The position numbers were made by a program, and so were the translations under genes. The notes below the pieces were generated by a model. It made no database searches, was not told the DNA's origin, and saw nothing but the letters and a program-made list of their open reading frames with translations. Source: Sphingomonadales bacterium 28-55-16 (GTDB taxonomy: Bacteria > Pseudomonadota > Alphaproteobacteria > Sphingomonadales > Sphingomonadaceae). From it: 38,851 nt of DNA. The stretch spans positions 1-38,851 of the forward strand of contig NCGG01000023.1 of NCBI GenBank assembly GCA_002278855.1, given 5' to 3'. Of this stretch, positions 9,075 to 17,618 are shown piece by piece; within the stretch, counting starts at the first letter, position 1; every line of letters begins with the position of its first letter.

Positions 9075-10418
9075 ATGCAACGGAAGATATCGACCGATGT
9101 TCTCGTTGTCGGCGGTGGCACGGCCGGATTTGGCGCTGCCTGCGCGGCGGCTAGCCAAGGTGCCCGCGTCCGGTTGATCGAGGGAACCAGCAAGATCGGT
9201 GGGGTTATGTCGTTCTGCCCTGGAATGCCTTGGGGCGGCGGTTTCCCAATAGGCCGGAGCATCGGCGGTATCTTCGACACATTGACTAATATGCTGTGCT
9301 CCATGCAGCCGCCCCTGGCCGAAGTCCGGCCGTCTACGCTTCAGAATTTCGGTGCCGAAGTGATCTATGATCACGAAGCAGCTGTGTTCGCCATGTTCCA
9401 GATGCTGGAGGACGCGGGCGTCAATGTTCATCTTAACACGTTCGCTGGATCTCCGGTGCTGGACGGGAAGCGCATCGTGGCGGTAGATTGCTATGACCGG
9501 ACCGGACCGCTGACCATCGAGCCAGACATTGTGATCGATTGCTCGGGCGACGGTGACATCTCCGCCAAGGCTGGCGTACCCTTCGCACTCGGCGACGCGC
9601 GCGGAAACATGATGGGCGTGACGCTGTCGTTCTCGATGCTCAATGCATCTTGGGAACAGGTCTTCGCCAGTGATGATCCCTATTTTACCAAAGAGGCCGA
9701 GCGCGGCATTGCAGAGGGGCGGTTGCACCCCGATCTGGCCAAGCTTTACCTAATGCGCGGATTTCACCGCGATACGGTCTTCTGTAACTCTGTTCATATC
9801 CGCGGGGTAGACGGAACCGATCCGCAGCAGGTGGTCAAGGCAACGCAGGAGGGGCGGCGGCGCTGCCATCAGTTGGCTAAGTTTCTGATCGACTGCGTAC
9901 CCGGCTTCGCGCACGCGCGGATAAGCGAATTGGGCCCCACTATCGGCGTGCGCGAAACACGGAAGCTTGAGGCAGTGCATCGTATCCTTGCAAAGGAGCT
10001 GGTGGCTGCCACCAAATTTGCAGATGGGATCGTCTGCTGCGACAATCCAATCGACGATGTTATGCGAAGTGATGCCACCATGACGCATGACGCGATTGTG
10101 GCGCAGGGCAGCTATTACACCATTCCCTTCCAGGCAATGGTACCGCGTGAAATCGAGAATTTGCTGTTCGCCGGAAGGCTGGTCTGCGCCGACCCTGCCG
10201 CCTTTGCTTCTGTTCGCGGCATGCCTCAATGTATGGCGATGGGTGAGGCGGCGGGCATCGGGGCGTCCATCGCCCATATACAAAACCTCGCTGTTCAAGC
10301 GCTTGACCCTGTTGAAGTTATCGCGGCTCTCGCCGCCCGAGGCGTCAGGGGCATAGGCGGTGAGACTCTGTCCGATTATGCCCCGGCCTTGACATCATTT
10401 GCGGTCCACAAAAACTGA
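9075..10418 (+). CDS. FAD-dependent oxidoreductase (FAD_oxidored family)
   Basis: This is a flavoprotein of 447 residues. The N-terminal dinucleotide fold is DVLVVGGGTAGFGAACAAA (residues 8-26), with an acidic residue ending the second strand (RLIEG). It is followed by GGVMSFCPGMPWGGGF, typical of the PF12831 group related to the fumarate reductase flavoprotein fold. The C-terminal FAD contact region is NLLFAGRLVCADPAAFASVRG with MGEAAGIGASIA near residue 390. No signal peptide or heme site is seen, so it probably acts in the cytoplasm. Proteins of this group are poorly characterised; the substrate may be the compound imported by the neighbouring transporter, but that is inference. It is the last protein gene before the tRNA-Leu that bounds the probable island. 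Confidence 0.85.
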   Translation: MQRKISTDVLVVGGGTAGFGAACAAASQGARVRLIEGTSKIGGVMSFCPGMPWGGGFPIGRSIGGIFDTLTNMLCSMQPPLAEVRPSTLQNFGAEVIYDHEAAVFAMFQMLEDAGVNVHLNTFAGSPVLDGKRIVAVDCYDRTGPLTIEPDIVIDCSGDGDISAKAGVPFALGDARGNMMGVTLSFSMLNASWEQVFASDDPYFTKEAERGIAEGRLHPDLAKLYLMRGFHRDTVFCNSVHIRGVDGTDPQQVVKATQEGRRRCHQLAKFLIDCVPGFAHARISELGPTIGVRETRKLEAVHRILAKELVAATKFADGIVCCDNPIDDVMRSDATMTHDAIVAQGSYYTIPFQAMVPREIENLLFAGRLVCADPAAFASVRGMPQCMAMGEAAGIGASIAHIQNLAVQALDPVEVIAALAARGVRGIGGETLSDYAPALTSFAVHKN

Positions 10419-10492
10419 GAACCATCAAATAAGTGTTGCATCCAACGTTGCACGGGTCGCTCGTGCCACACGAAACCGGCCGACAAGTTTAG

Positions 10493-10516
10493 AAAAATGT
10501 TTGGGAATACCCAAAA
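10493..10516 (-). terminator. Intrinsic terminator after tRNA-Leu
   Basis: Read on the minus strand, a 6-bp stem TTTGGG / CCCAAA with loop TATT (10500-10515) is followed by CATTTTTC. It begins 10 bp after the CCA end of tRNA-Leu and fits a Rho-independent terminator for that gene. The stem is short, so strength is uncertain. Confidence 0.6.
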
Positions 10517-10548
10517 CAGCTGTCTGGTGCGGCCAAGAAGACTCGAAC
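10511..10548 (-). repeat. attR-like sequence at the tRNA-Leu 3' end
   Basis: This is the right-hand copy of the 38-bp imperfect direct repeat shared with 3922-3959. It covers the last 24 bases of tRNA-Leu and 14 bases downstream. It would be the junction created when the island entered at the tRNA 3' end. Confidence 0.6.
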
Positions 10549-10611
10549 TTCCACGGGCTTTCGCCCACAACGACCTCAACGTTGCGCGTCTACCAATTCC
10601 GCCATGGCCGC
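10525..10611 (-). tRNA. tRNA-Leu (anticodon GAG)
   Basis: This is an 87-nt class II tRNA. The acceptor stem GCGGCCA (from 10611) pairs with TGGCCGC before the discriminator A and an encoded CCA at 10525-10527. The anticodon stem CAACG/CGTTG encloses loop TTGAGGT, giving anticodon GAG (leucine CUC/CUU). A long variable arm and the T-loop TTCGAGT are present. It decodes leucine and is also the apparent integration site of the adjacent island. Confidence 0.96.
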
Positions 10612-10781
10612 ACGCGCTTATCGTTGATGCTTCCCCAATATGTTGTCGCAATTCCCTGCAGCATTGCGGCAGCAGAAGGCGTGGCACGGTTACGCACCGC
10701 GGCAGAGCGGTCACGCAGGGCTGGGCGAACGTCGTCGATCCTAAAAAGAATCAATTAAATAGAATAATTTGTATAGGCGTC

Positions 10782-10805
10782 ACAGTCACCCGACAGGCGA
10801 CTGTC
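10782..10805 (-). terminator. Possible terminator after metXW
   Basis: Two mutually exclusive small hairpins occur about 20 bp past the metW stop: GACAG/CTGTC around a four-base loop (10792-10805), and ACAGTC/GACTGT (10782-10787 with 10799-10804). An AT-rich run follows further on, but there is no tight T-tract. Weak candidate. Confidence 0.3.
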
Positions 10806-10823
10806 AAGATTCCGACGCTGCCC

Positions 10824-11417
10824 TTAATCGCGTCGCAGCAGGAATACCGCATGTTGCGCCAGCAAATTGGCGAGGCGCTCATTGCGCGGCTTGTCACCTG
10901 ATAGAAACCACTGCCCTTCAATCTTGATATTCCGTTCGACCAATAAGCTGCGGAAGTCGTCAATGGTCACATGGTGGATGTTGGGCGTGTCATACCAGCG
11001 GTCGGGAAGCTGCTCCGTCACGGGCATCCGTCCGCCAAACATATGGGCAAAACGGATACGCCATTGACCGAAATTGGGGAAGGATACAAAGGCCTGCCGC
11101 CCGATGCGCACGAGGTGATCAAGAACGAGATCCGGCCTTTTGGTTGTCTGCAGCGTCTGGCTCAAAATGGCGTAGTCAAAGCTGCCATCAGGATAATAAG
11201 CCAAATCAATATCGGCGTCGCCCTGAACCACGGATAGCCCGCGCGCAACGGCGGTGGCGACATCGCGTGTATTTAACTCCATTCCGCGCGCGTCGACGCC
11301 CTTTGTGTCGCGCAGAGCTGCCATCAACAGGCCATCACCACAGCCGACGTCCAATATGCGCGCGTTCGCACGTACTTCTCTGGCGATGATTCCAAGGTCG
11401 GGACGCAGCGCTGTCAT
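10824..11417 (-). CDS. metW: Methionine biosynthesis protein MetW
   Basis: This is a 197-residue class I SAM-methyltransferase-fold protein. Motif I is [15 protein letters not shown] (residues 21-35), followed by an acidic residue region and the Pro/Asp loop [15 protein letters not shown]. It matches MetW, which partners MetX in bacteria that make O-acyl-homoserine; MetW is thought to be needed for the MetX reaction in some Proteobacteria. It overlaps metX by 4 bp (ATGA) and lies immediately downstream of it, the standard metXW arrangement. Length is normal. Confidence 0.95.
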   Translation of the reverse strand: MTALRPDLGIIAREVRANARILDVGCGDGLLMAALRDTKGVDARGMELNTRDVATAVARGLSVVQGDADIDLAYYPDGSFDYAILSQTLQTTKRPDLVLDHLVRIGRQAFVSFPNFGQWRIRFAHMFGGRMPVTEQLPDRWYDTPNIHHVTIDDFRSLLVERNIKIEGQWFLSGDKPRNERLANLLAQHAVFLLRRD

Positions 11418-12547
11418 CGGCCTTCCCCTGCGCGCAAAAAACCATCGACGATGCGGTTCATTTCAGGCGCATCTAAGAGAAAAGCGTCATGACCAAAGGG
11501 GCTCGAAAGTTCCACAAAACTGGCTGCTGCACCGGCGGCATTTAGCGCATGTACGATGCGCCGCGATTCGGCTGTGGGGTAAAGCCAGTCGCTATCGAAA
11601 CTGATCAGGCAGAAACGGGTTTTGGTGCCCGCAAAAGTTTTCGCCAGTACGCCGTCATGCGGCTCAGCCAAGTCGAAATAGTCCATGGCGCGCGTTATAT
11701 AAAGATAGCTATTGGCGTCAAACCGGTCGACAAAACTGAGGCCTTGATGCCGCAAATAGCTTTCGACTTGAAAGTCTGCGTCAAAGCCAAAGCTTTTGGC
11801 ATCGCGGTTTTGCAACCGCCGGCCAAATTTCTCGGTCAGGCCTTCTTCTGACAAATAGGTGATGTGCGCCGCCATACGCGCAACAGCAAGGCCTGCGCTT
11901 GGGGCTTCGCGCCCATAATAAGCGCCGTTGTTCCAACTAGGGTCGGCCATGATTGCTTGACGGCCAACTTCATGAAAGGCGATATTCTGCGCCGAATGCC
12001 GGGCGGTGGAGGCAATGATAACCGCCGACCGGACGCGTTCGGGGTACAAGGCGGCCCAGCTTAACGCCTGCATTCCGCCCATCGAGCCGCCCACCACGGC
12101 CTCCAAAATGTCTATACCCAGATAATCAAGCAGCAAGGCTTGCGCGCGGACCATGTCGGCGATGGTAATCACCGGAAAGCCCATTGCGAAAGGCGCGCCC
12201 GTATTGGGGTCGATGCTGGCGGGGCCGGACGAACCCATGCAACTGCCCATGACATTTATGCTGATGATGCAATGCCGTGCTGGGTCAATGGGTTTGCCAG
12301 GGCCAACCATCCGCGTCCACCAGCCTGCTTTGCCGGTTACCGGATGTGTTGAGGCCACATATTGGTCGCCTGTGAGCGCGTGGCAAATCAGGATGGCATT
12401 GGATCTGTCGGCATTCAGCGTGCCATAGGTTTCATACGCACATTCGACAGGCGCAAATTCTGCGCCGCTGTCGAGCTTAACTGGCCCAAGCAGCGGTGCT
12501 TTTTTATCCAGCCCGAAACGTGTATCTCCATGCATAATGACTGCCAT
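11414..12547 (-). CDS. metX: Homoserine O-acetyl/succinyltransferase MetX
   Basis: This alpha/beta-hydrolase-fold enzyme of 377 residues acylates homoserine with acetyl- or succinyl-CoA, the first committed step to methionine. The nucleophile elbow is GGSMGG with S155. The rest of the triad is D320 in SFDSDWLYP and H353 in [10 protein letters not shown]. The region [13 protein letters not shown] forms the typical early strand. Acetyl versus succinyl preference cannot be settled from these motifs alone. The start is either the ATG at 12547 or the ATG four codons later (MHGDTRFG); neither has a strong Shine-Dalgarno. The gene is first in a metXW operon and divergent from hisC. Confidence 0.95.
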   Translation of the reverse strand: MAVIMHGDTRFGLDKKAPLLGPVKLDSGAEFAPVECAYETYGTLNADRSNAILICHALTGDQYVASTHPVTGKAGWWTRMVGPGKPIDPARHCIISINVMGSCMGSSGPASIDPNTGAPFAMGFPVITIADMVRAQALLLDYLGIDILEAVVGGSMGGMQALSWAALYPERVRSAVIIASTARHSAQNIAFHEVGRQAIMADPSWNNGAYYGREAPSAGLAVARMAAHITYLSEEGLTEKFGRRLQNRDAKSFGFDADFQVESYLRHQGLSFVDRFDANSYLYITRAMDYFDLAEPHDGVLAKTFAGTKTRFCLISFDSDWLYPTAESRRIVHALNAAGAAASFVELSSPFGHDAFLLDAPEMNRIVDGFLRAGEGR

Positions 12548-12554
12548 ATCAGCG

Positions 12555-12568
12555 GTTTCGTGCGAAAC
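12555..12568. promoter_or_regulatory. Inverted repeat in the metX-hisC divergent region
   Basis: GTTTCG and CGAAAC form a 6-bp perfect inverted repeat around a 2-bp centre, 7 bp upstream of the metX ATG. With a 2-bp centre it is more likely a protein operator than an RNA hairpin. Function is inferred from position only; no SAM riboswitch consensus was recognised nearby. Confidence 0.3.
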
Positions 12569-12646
12569 AACCCAAACTCGTAAAAGAACTGCTGACGAAA
12601 TGGCGACACGTTGCGCTTCTGTGTTGTCACCGCTATGGCCGCGGGC

Positions 12647-13744
12647 ATGACCACGCCAGCAGCCAAACCATGGATCGAAGCGATCAGCGCCTACACACCC
12701 GGCAAAGCAAAGTCGGATGATGGCCGCATATTGATTAAGCTTTCCGCGAACGAAAATCCGCTGGGATGCAGTCCAAATGCTAAGGCTGCTTTGATAGACA
12801 AAAGCGCTTCACTGGCGCGCTATCCTGACCCGGCAAGTACACTGCTGCGTGAAGCACTTGGCGCGGTATATGACATCGACAGCGATCAGATTGTCTGCGG
12901 AACCGGCTCGGATGAGTTGCTGAACCTGATCGCCATGGGTTATGCGGGGGCGGGCGATGACATTATTTATGTCCGCTATGGCTTTTCGGTTTATGACATT
13001 GCGGCGCGCAAGGCCGCGGCCAATGTGATCGTTGCGCCAGATAAGGATTATGGCACGGACGTCGATGCGCTGCTGGCGCTCGTCACCGACAAGACGCGGG
13101 TGGTTTTTGTGGCCAACCCTAACAACCCAACAGGCACCCATTGCGACGACAGCGAAATTGCGCGGCTGCATGCAGGTCTGCCCGGCAATTGCGTATTGGT
13201 GCTTGACCAAGCCTATGGCGAGTATCTTGAAGAGGATGGCCCCGCCGCTTTGGAACTGGCGCGCCGGCACGACAATGTCCTGATTACCCGCACTTTTTCC
13301 AAAATCTACGGCCTTGCCGCAGAGCGTATTGGTTGGTGCTATGGACATCCGGGCCTTATCGCGACGCTCAACCGGGTGCGTGCCCCGTTCAATGTCACAA
13401 CCGCTGGCCAAGCCGCGGCCATCGCTGCGCTTGCGGACACCGAATTTGTGGCGCGCAGTCGGCAGCATAATGCCGAATGGCGCGCATGGATGGCGGCGGA
13501 ATTTGACGCTCTTTCCAACCATGGCTTACGGGCGATACCATCCTGGGCAAATTTCCTGATGGTTTTGTTCGAAGGCAAATGCAGCGCGGAGGTCGCGTAT
13601 AACGCACTGATGGCCGAAGGCTATATTGTGCGCTGGCTGCCGGGGCAGGGCCTTAGCAATGGCTTGCGGATCACCATTGGCACCGAGGATGAAAATCGCG
13701 GCGTGATGGCGGCTCTGCGCAAAATTCTGGACGCCAGCGTCTGA
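12647..13744 (+). CDS. hisC: Histidinol-phosphate aminotransferase
   Basis: This PLP-dependent class I/II aminotransferase of 365 residues converts imidazole-acetol phosphate to histidinol phosphate, and in many bacteria also serves phenylalanine and tyrosine synthesis. Visible motifs are [13 protein letters not shown] near the N-terminus, [12 protein letters not shown] for the cofactor/substrate loop, and [15 protein letters not shown] carrying the Schiff-base lysine. I chose ATG 12647 (MTTPAAKPW) because family members begin with a PKPW-type segment; the open frame extends upstream to a TTG at 12611 and an ATG at 12635. The stop overlaps the tyrC start (TGATG), so the two are coupled. That supports a role in aromatic amino acid transamination as well as histidine synthesis. 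Confidence 0.94.
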   Translation: MTTPAAKPWIEAISAYTPGKAKSDDGRILIKLSANENPLGCSPNAKAALIDKSASLARYPDPASTLLREALGAVYDIDSDQIVCGTGSDELLNLIAMGYAGAGDDIIYVRYGFSVYDIAARKAAANVIVAPDKDYGTDVDALLALVTDKTRVVFVANPNNPTGTHCDDSEIARLHAGLPGNCVLVLDQAYGEYLEEDGPAALELARRHDNVLITRTFSKIYGLAAERIGWCYGHPGLIATLNRVRAPFNVTTAGQAAAIAALADTEFVARSRQHNAEWRAWMAAEFDALSNHGLRAIPSWANFLMVLFEGKCSAEVAYNALMAEGYIVRWLPGQGLSNGLRITIGTEDENRGVMAALRKILDASV

Positions 13745-14649
13745 TGCTGCCCTTTGCGCGCCTTACGATCATTGGCTTGGGCCTAATCGGTTCATCGGTC
13801 GCACGCGCAGTCAGGGCGCAAATGCCTTCGGTGCGTATCACCGGGCATGATGCCGACCCTATGGTGCGCGCGCGCGCAGTCGCGTTGGGGATTTGCGACG
13901 ATGTTGCGGATACCGCTGGCGTGGCGGTGATGGACGCTGACCTCGTGATCCTGTGTGTACCGGTTGGCGCGATGGGCGCCGTCGCTGCAGAGTTCGCCAA
14001 TGACCTGCCTGCCGACGTTATTGTCAGCGACGTGGGCTCTTGCAAGCAAAGCGTCGCCGACGCATTGGCCGCCGTTCTCCCCGCAGCCACGATCATTCCT
14101 GCGCATCCCGTTGCAGGTACCGAAAAAAGCGGCCCCGATGCTGGCTTTTCGACCTTATTCAAGGGCCGCTGGTGTATATTAACGCCGCCCGCACATGCGC
14201 CGGAAGCTGCGGTCGAACGGCTGCGTGATTTTTGGCAGCGGCTTGGTGCCGATGTCGAGATTATGGACGCACGCCATCATGACATGGTCTTGGCCGTCAC
14301 CAGCCATTTGCCGCACTTGATCGCCTATACCATCGTTGGCACGGCCGATGATCTGGAAGGCGTGACACAAAGCGAAGTCATCAAATATTCCGCTGGGGGT
14401 TTCCGCGACTTCACCCGCATTGCTGCCTCCGACCCGGTGATGTGGCGCGATGTATTCCTATCCAACAAGGACGCGGTTCTTGAGATGCTGCAACGCTTTT
14501 CCGAAGACTTAAGCGTGCTGCAACGCGCTATCCGCTATGACAAAGGTGACGAATTGGAGGCATTGTTTGCCCGCACCCGCAACATCCGTCGCTCAATTGT
14601 CGAACAGGGTCAGGATGATGACGCCCCCGACTTTGGGCGCAAGCATTAA
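13744..14649 (+). CDS. tyrC: Prephenate/arogenate dehydrogenase
   Basis: This NAD(P)-dependent dehydrogenase of 301 residues acts in tyrosine synthesis, oxidatively decarboxylating prephenate or arogenate. The N-terminal Rossmann motif is TIIGLGLIGSSVARAV (residues 8-23). The family motif AHPVAGTEKSGPDAG is near residue 120-134, and VTSHLPHLIAYT near residue 183-194 provides conserved histidines. No chorismate mutase or ACT domain is attached. The start overlaps the hisC stop by one base. Its stop overlaps the stop of the convergent plsC by 4 bp, leaving no spacer. Prephenate versus arogenate specificity is unresolved. Confidence 0.93.
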   Translation: MLPFARLTIIGLGLIGSSVARAVRAQMPSVRITGHDADPMVRARAVALGICDDVADTAGVAVMDADLVILCVPVGAMGAVAAEFANDLPADVIVSDVGSCKQSVADALAAVLPAATIIPAHPVAGTEKSGPDAGFSTLFKGRWCILTPPAHAPEAAVERLRDFWQRLGADVEIMDARHHDMVLAVTSHLPHLIAYTIVGTADDLEGVTQSEVIKYSAGGFRDFTRIAASDPVMWRDVFLSNKDAVLEMLQRFSEDLSVLQRAIRYDKGDELEALFARTRNIRRSIVEQGQDDDAPDFGRKH

Positions 14650-15344
14650 AGGCGTTCTGCGTTTAACGCGTTAATCGCGGCGTGGACACGCGCTTCAATC
14701 TCGGCGCGCGGCAGACCCGTAGGCAGCTCTTCGCCAACCTTATACGTAATCGTTCCTGATTTCCAAATGCCGGCCTGACGCGGGCTTAGCGAACCACTGT
14801 TTACAGCAATGGGCACAACCGGCAGATTGATCAACTTATACAGCCCCGCAAAACCGGACTGTAATGGCGGTTGTCCCCCCGGCGCAACGCGCGTGCCTTC
14901 GGGAAATATGACGATTGGCCGGCCGTCTGCGATCATCTTTTTGGCCAACACAAGCATCGCACGAAGGGCCGCGGCGCCGCCGTTGCGATCTACAGGGATC
15001 ATGCCATAGGCCCGCGCGGCTGGTCCCCACAATGGAATGTCGAACAGTTCCTTCTTCGTCACCACGGCGGGTGTGTGAAACAAGCGCGGCATGTCGATCG
15101 TCTCGAACATGCTTTCATGCTTGATCGCATAGAGCACGGGTTTGTTCGGTAAGTTGCCCTCAACCTTGACGTGAATGCCCAATATCCTGCGATAGCAGCT
15201 ATACTGCCATCTGGACCATCCCCGCACCGCCCATTGCATCAAAGGAATGGAGAACCATTGCGCCAAAAAGGCGGTGACAACGAAAAACAACGATCCAGTG
15301 TAAAAAACGAAAATATACAAAGCGGATCGGATTACCGCGATCAT
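14646..15344 (-). CDS. plsC: 1-acyl-sn-glycerol-3-phosphate acyltransferase (PlsC family)
   Basis: This membrane-associated acyltransferase of 232 residues makes phosphatidic acid from lysophosphatidic acid. An N-terminal hydrophobic segment (about residues 5-28) anchors it. The active-site block is KHESMFETID, which has H-x4-E instead of the usual H-x4-D. The second substrate motif FPEGTRVAPGG is intact. The gene ends a compact minus-strand run ftsE-ftsX-ydcF-plsC (3-bp gap to ydcF), and its end overlaps the convergent tyrC by 4 bp. Confidence 0.9.
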   Translation of the reverse strand: MIAVIRSALYIFVFYTGSLFFVVTAFLAQWFSIPLMQWAVRGWSRWQYSCYRRILGIHVKVEGNLPNKPVLYAIKHESMFETIDMPRLFHTPAVVTKKELFDIPLWGPAARAYGMIPVDRNGGAAALRAMLVLAKKMIADGRPIVIFPEGTRVAPGGQPPLQSGFAGLYKLINLPVVPIAVNSGSLSPRQAGIWKSGTITYKVGEELPTGLPRAEIEARVHAAINALNAERL

Positions 15345-15347
15345 GCG

Positions 15348-15878
15348 TTAAAGCCCAAGAAGCGATGCGACCGCCCGCAACCAGTATTTATTATATTCCT
15401 TGAACAACCCGCTAAGCGATGGATGCGTCGAAACCGCATCATTGGTAACAATGATGCGCTCGGGCAACGCCCTATCTAGTTCGAAACGCGCGCGGCGCAT
15501 GTGCCAATCATGGGTAACAAGTCGCAGGCTCGTCACTTTGTTCCGCTTTGCCCACGCTGCTGTTTCCAAGGCGTTTGAACGCGTATCTACAGATTGAAAT
15601 CCGAGTGCGATGCAGCATTTAAAATATCGCGCGGATCCGGGATATTGTGCTGCCAGTTCGCGGGGTTTTACATCGCGGTCCACGCCGGAAATCAGCATTT
15701 TTTTGGACTTGCCAGATTCCAGTATCTCCAGCCCACGGTCAATTCTGTTCGCGCCGCCGGTGAGCACAACGACCGCGTCTGTCGGCGCGAGCGGTGCTGG
15801 CTGGGGCAATAGCAAAGCGAACCAGGCAAAGCCCAGCATCCAGATCAGCAATATGAAAGCAATTGTGCGTTGGATCAT
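15348..15878 (-). CDS. YdcF/ElyC-family (DUF218) protein
   Basis: This 176-residue protein has an N-terminal membrane anchor (IAFILLIWMLGFAWFALLL) and a DUF218 domain facing the periplasm. It contains TDAVVVLTGGANRIDRGLEIL, then VDTRSNALETAAWAKRN and LVTHDWHMRRARFEL, the signature acidic, asparagine and histidine residues of the ElyC/SanA/YdcF family. Family members affect envelope integrity and lipid-carrier use in peptidoglycan or polysaccharide synthesis; the exact reaction is not established. It overlaps ftsX by 4 bp and precedes plsC, which fits an envelope role. Confidence 0.87.
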   Translation of the reverse strand: MIQRTIAFILLIWMLGFAWFALLLPQPAPLAPTDAVVVLTGGANRIDRGLEILESGKSKKMLISGVDRDVKPRELAAQYPGSARYFKCCIALGFQSVDTRSNALETAAWAKRNKVTSLRLVTHDWHMRRARFELDRALPERIIVTNDAVSTHPSLSGLFKEYNKYWLRAVASLLGL

Positions 15879-16771
15879 AACATTTTCTTCAATGCAGAAA
15901 TCACCGTGAAACGCGCCATAAGCATAGCAAGCGCGGTGACGGCAAGCGGAATGAGCGCAAGGATGATCCAGCCATACACTGGAAACGCAACGCCAGCTAA
16001 CAAGCTTGGCTCTGCAGCGGCAAGCTGATCACTTAATGTAGCCATGACAAACGCAGCGGCGCAAAAGCCGACAAAGCCGCCCCAAAGCGCATCTAAAGCG
16101 ACGCGACGTTGAAATAAGCGCGCCGCTTGCAGATCGGTTCCGCCCATCAAATGCATGATTTCAAGTGTCCCACGATGCGTATTCAATGTGCTACGCACTG
16201 CCAGTATAACAACTGCGGACGTTGCTGCCATCAACAAAAGAAACACCGTGCCAGCCAGCACAAGCAGCATATGCATCAACCGGTAGAAGGGTGCCATCCA
16301 AGCACTGTGCGGATCAAGCCGGACATCCGGCGCAATGCGGCGCAGGGAAGCGCGCAGGGTGCGCAGGTTGGCTTGCGCCTGTGCGTGCACAAAGCGGACA
16401 TCGATGAGCGCGGGAACGGGTATATCGGCATCTAATATGTCTGCCCCTAAAACAGGTTCAATCAGCTTGCGAACGCTGGCGTCGGATAGGGGCTCGACGG
16501 ACCTTATGCCGTCCACTTGGCGTAAATACTGTGTCACTTCAGCACGTTTGGCGGCGCGTTCAAAAGGGTCTGTCACGATGATTTGGACGGTAAACTGCCG
16601 CGCTAAATCCTGTCCACCTTGCTGCGCAGCATGCGCAAGCGTCAGCCCGGAGGCCGCAACCAGCAGCGTCAGAAACAGTATGATCGCAATCACCCACGGC
16701 ATAGGGCCCGATAATCTGCCCTCAGGAATAAGTTTGCGGTCATGCGCTGGTAAGGCAAAGTCCAGCAACAT
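15875..16771 (-). CDS. ftsX: Cell division protein FtsX
   Basis: This membrane subunit of the FtsEX complex couples ATP use at the septum to peptidoglycan hydrolase activation. The 298 residues show a cytoplasmic N-terminus and a first transmembrane helix at about residues 26-50 (VIAIILFLTLLVAASGLTL). An extracytoplasmic domain follows to about residue 165, then three further helices typical of the FtsX permease domain (from about 170, 225 and 265). The segment IMHLMGGTDLQAARLFQRR is the cytoplasmic coupling loop. It starts on the last base of ftsE, so the two subunits are translated together. Confidence 0.92.
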   Translation of the reverse strand: MLLDFALPAHDRKLIPEGRLSGPMPWVIAIILFLTLLVAASGLTLAHAAQQGGQDLARQFTVQIIVTDPFERAAKRAEVTQYLRQVDGIRSVEPLSDASVRKLIEPVLGADILDADIPVPALIDVRFVHAQAQANLRTLRASLRRIAPDVRLDPHSAWMAPFYRLMHMLLVLAGTVFLLLMAATSAVVILAVRSTLNTHRGTLEIMHLMGGTDLQAARLFQRRVALDALWGGFVGFCAAAFVMATLSDQLAAAEPSLLAGVAFPVYGWIILALIPLAVTALAMLMARFTVISALKKML

Positions 16772-17484
16772 CAGTTTCTTAAGACAAGCGGTTTTGGCGG
16801 ATATCGGAGCGAGCCGGTGGGATCGGACAGACGGCCATTGTCGAGCCGCATCATTTGCGCGCCTTCGACATCTCGAAGCAGATGAATGTCGTGCGTAGCC
16901 ACCACGACTGTTGTGCCAAGCTTGTTCAGTGCCGAAAAAAGCTGCAGCAACCGCAGCGCCATTTCGGGGTCAACATTTCCCGTTGGTTCGTCCGCGACGA
17001 GTATTTCGGGGCGGCCAATGACGGCGCGGGCAATCGCGACACGTTGTTGCTCCCCGCCTGATAGCATTGCTGGCCGCGCATCTGCACGCTCTGATAGGCC
17101 GATCCACGCGAGCATCTCGGCGACGGGTCCCCTCAATTCGCGTTCTGCGATACCTGCAATGCGCAACGGCAACGCGATATTGTCGAATGTCGATAAATGC
17201 GGGACCAATCGAAAGTCTTGAAACACCACACCGATACGGCGTCGAAATCCCGGCAGGCGGTTGCGCGGCAAGGTGATGGCGTCGTGACCAAATATGCGGA
17301 TTGCGCCGCGGCTGGGGCGATGCGCCAGATACAATAATTTCAAGAGGGACGTTTTTCCGGCGCCGGATGCGCCCGTCATGAAATAGAAGCTGCCGGGATA
17401 CAGCGTGAAGCTGAGATCAGTAAGCGTTTCCGCGCCTGTCCCATATCGGAGCCCTACATTATCGAATTCCACCACGCTCTGCAT
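16771..17484 (-). CDS. ftsE: Cell division ATP-binding protein FtsE
   Basis: This ABC ATPase of 237 residues powers FtsX. It has Walker A GASGAGKTS, signature LSGGEQQRVAIARA, Walker B ILVADEPTGNVD and the H-loop VVVATHD. The Q-loop region is VVFQDFRLVPHLS. I place the start at the ATG at 17484 (MQSVVEFDNVGLRYG) because this matches the usual beginning of the family; the frame is open back to 17565 but the extra 27 residues have no family counterpart. It is first in the ftsE-ftsX-ydcF-plsC run and divergent from the zinc-ribbon gene. Confidence 0.94.
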   Translation of the reverse strand: MQSVVEFDNVGLRYGTGAETLTDLSFTLYPGSFYFMTGASGAGKTSLLKLLYLAHRPSRGAIRIFGHDAITLPRNRLPGFRRRIGVVFQDFRLVPHLSTFDNIALPLRIAGIAERELRGPVAEMLAWIGLSERADARPAMLSGGEQQRVAIARAVIGRPEILVADEPTGNVDPEMALRLLQLFSALNKLGTTVVVATHDIHLLRDVEGAQMMRLDNGRLSDPTGSLRYPPKPLVLRN

Positions 17485-17618
17485 CAATGCGAGGAATGGC
17501 ACAAACCGCATGATGGGGCAAAGGCTATTCTGAGGTGCGTTCAGTGGCGAATAGCCCTCGTCCACAGCAATTTTTAACAGCAGGGTTGCAAGTCGACGAC
17601 GGCTGATGTTTATGCTTC

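Larger units (their letters stand above)
3922..10548. mobile_element. Putative genomic island integrated at tRNA-Leu(GAG)
   Basis: The segment is bounded on the right by an intact tRNA-Leu gene and on the left by an imperfect copy of that tRNA's 3' end plus about 14 bp of downstream flank, in the same orientation, 6589 bp away. This is the arrangement left when a tyrosine-recombinase element inserts at a tRNA 3' end. The cargo is a TonB-dependent receptor, an MFS transporter and an FAD oxidoreductase, flanked by core metabolic genes on both sides. I see no integrase, transposase or mobility gene, so the element would be an old, immobile remnant. The att interpretation is inference; the repeat is seen directly. 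Confidence 0.55.

Noticed and set aside
12548..12646. SAM-II-type or other SAM riboswitch before metX
   Set aside because: The spacer lacks the conserved pseudoknot sequences I know for these riboswitches. Only a short DNA-type palindrome is present.
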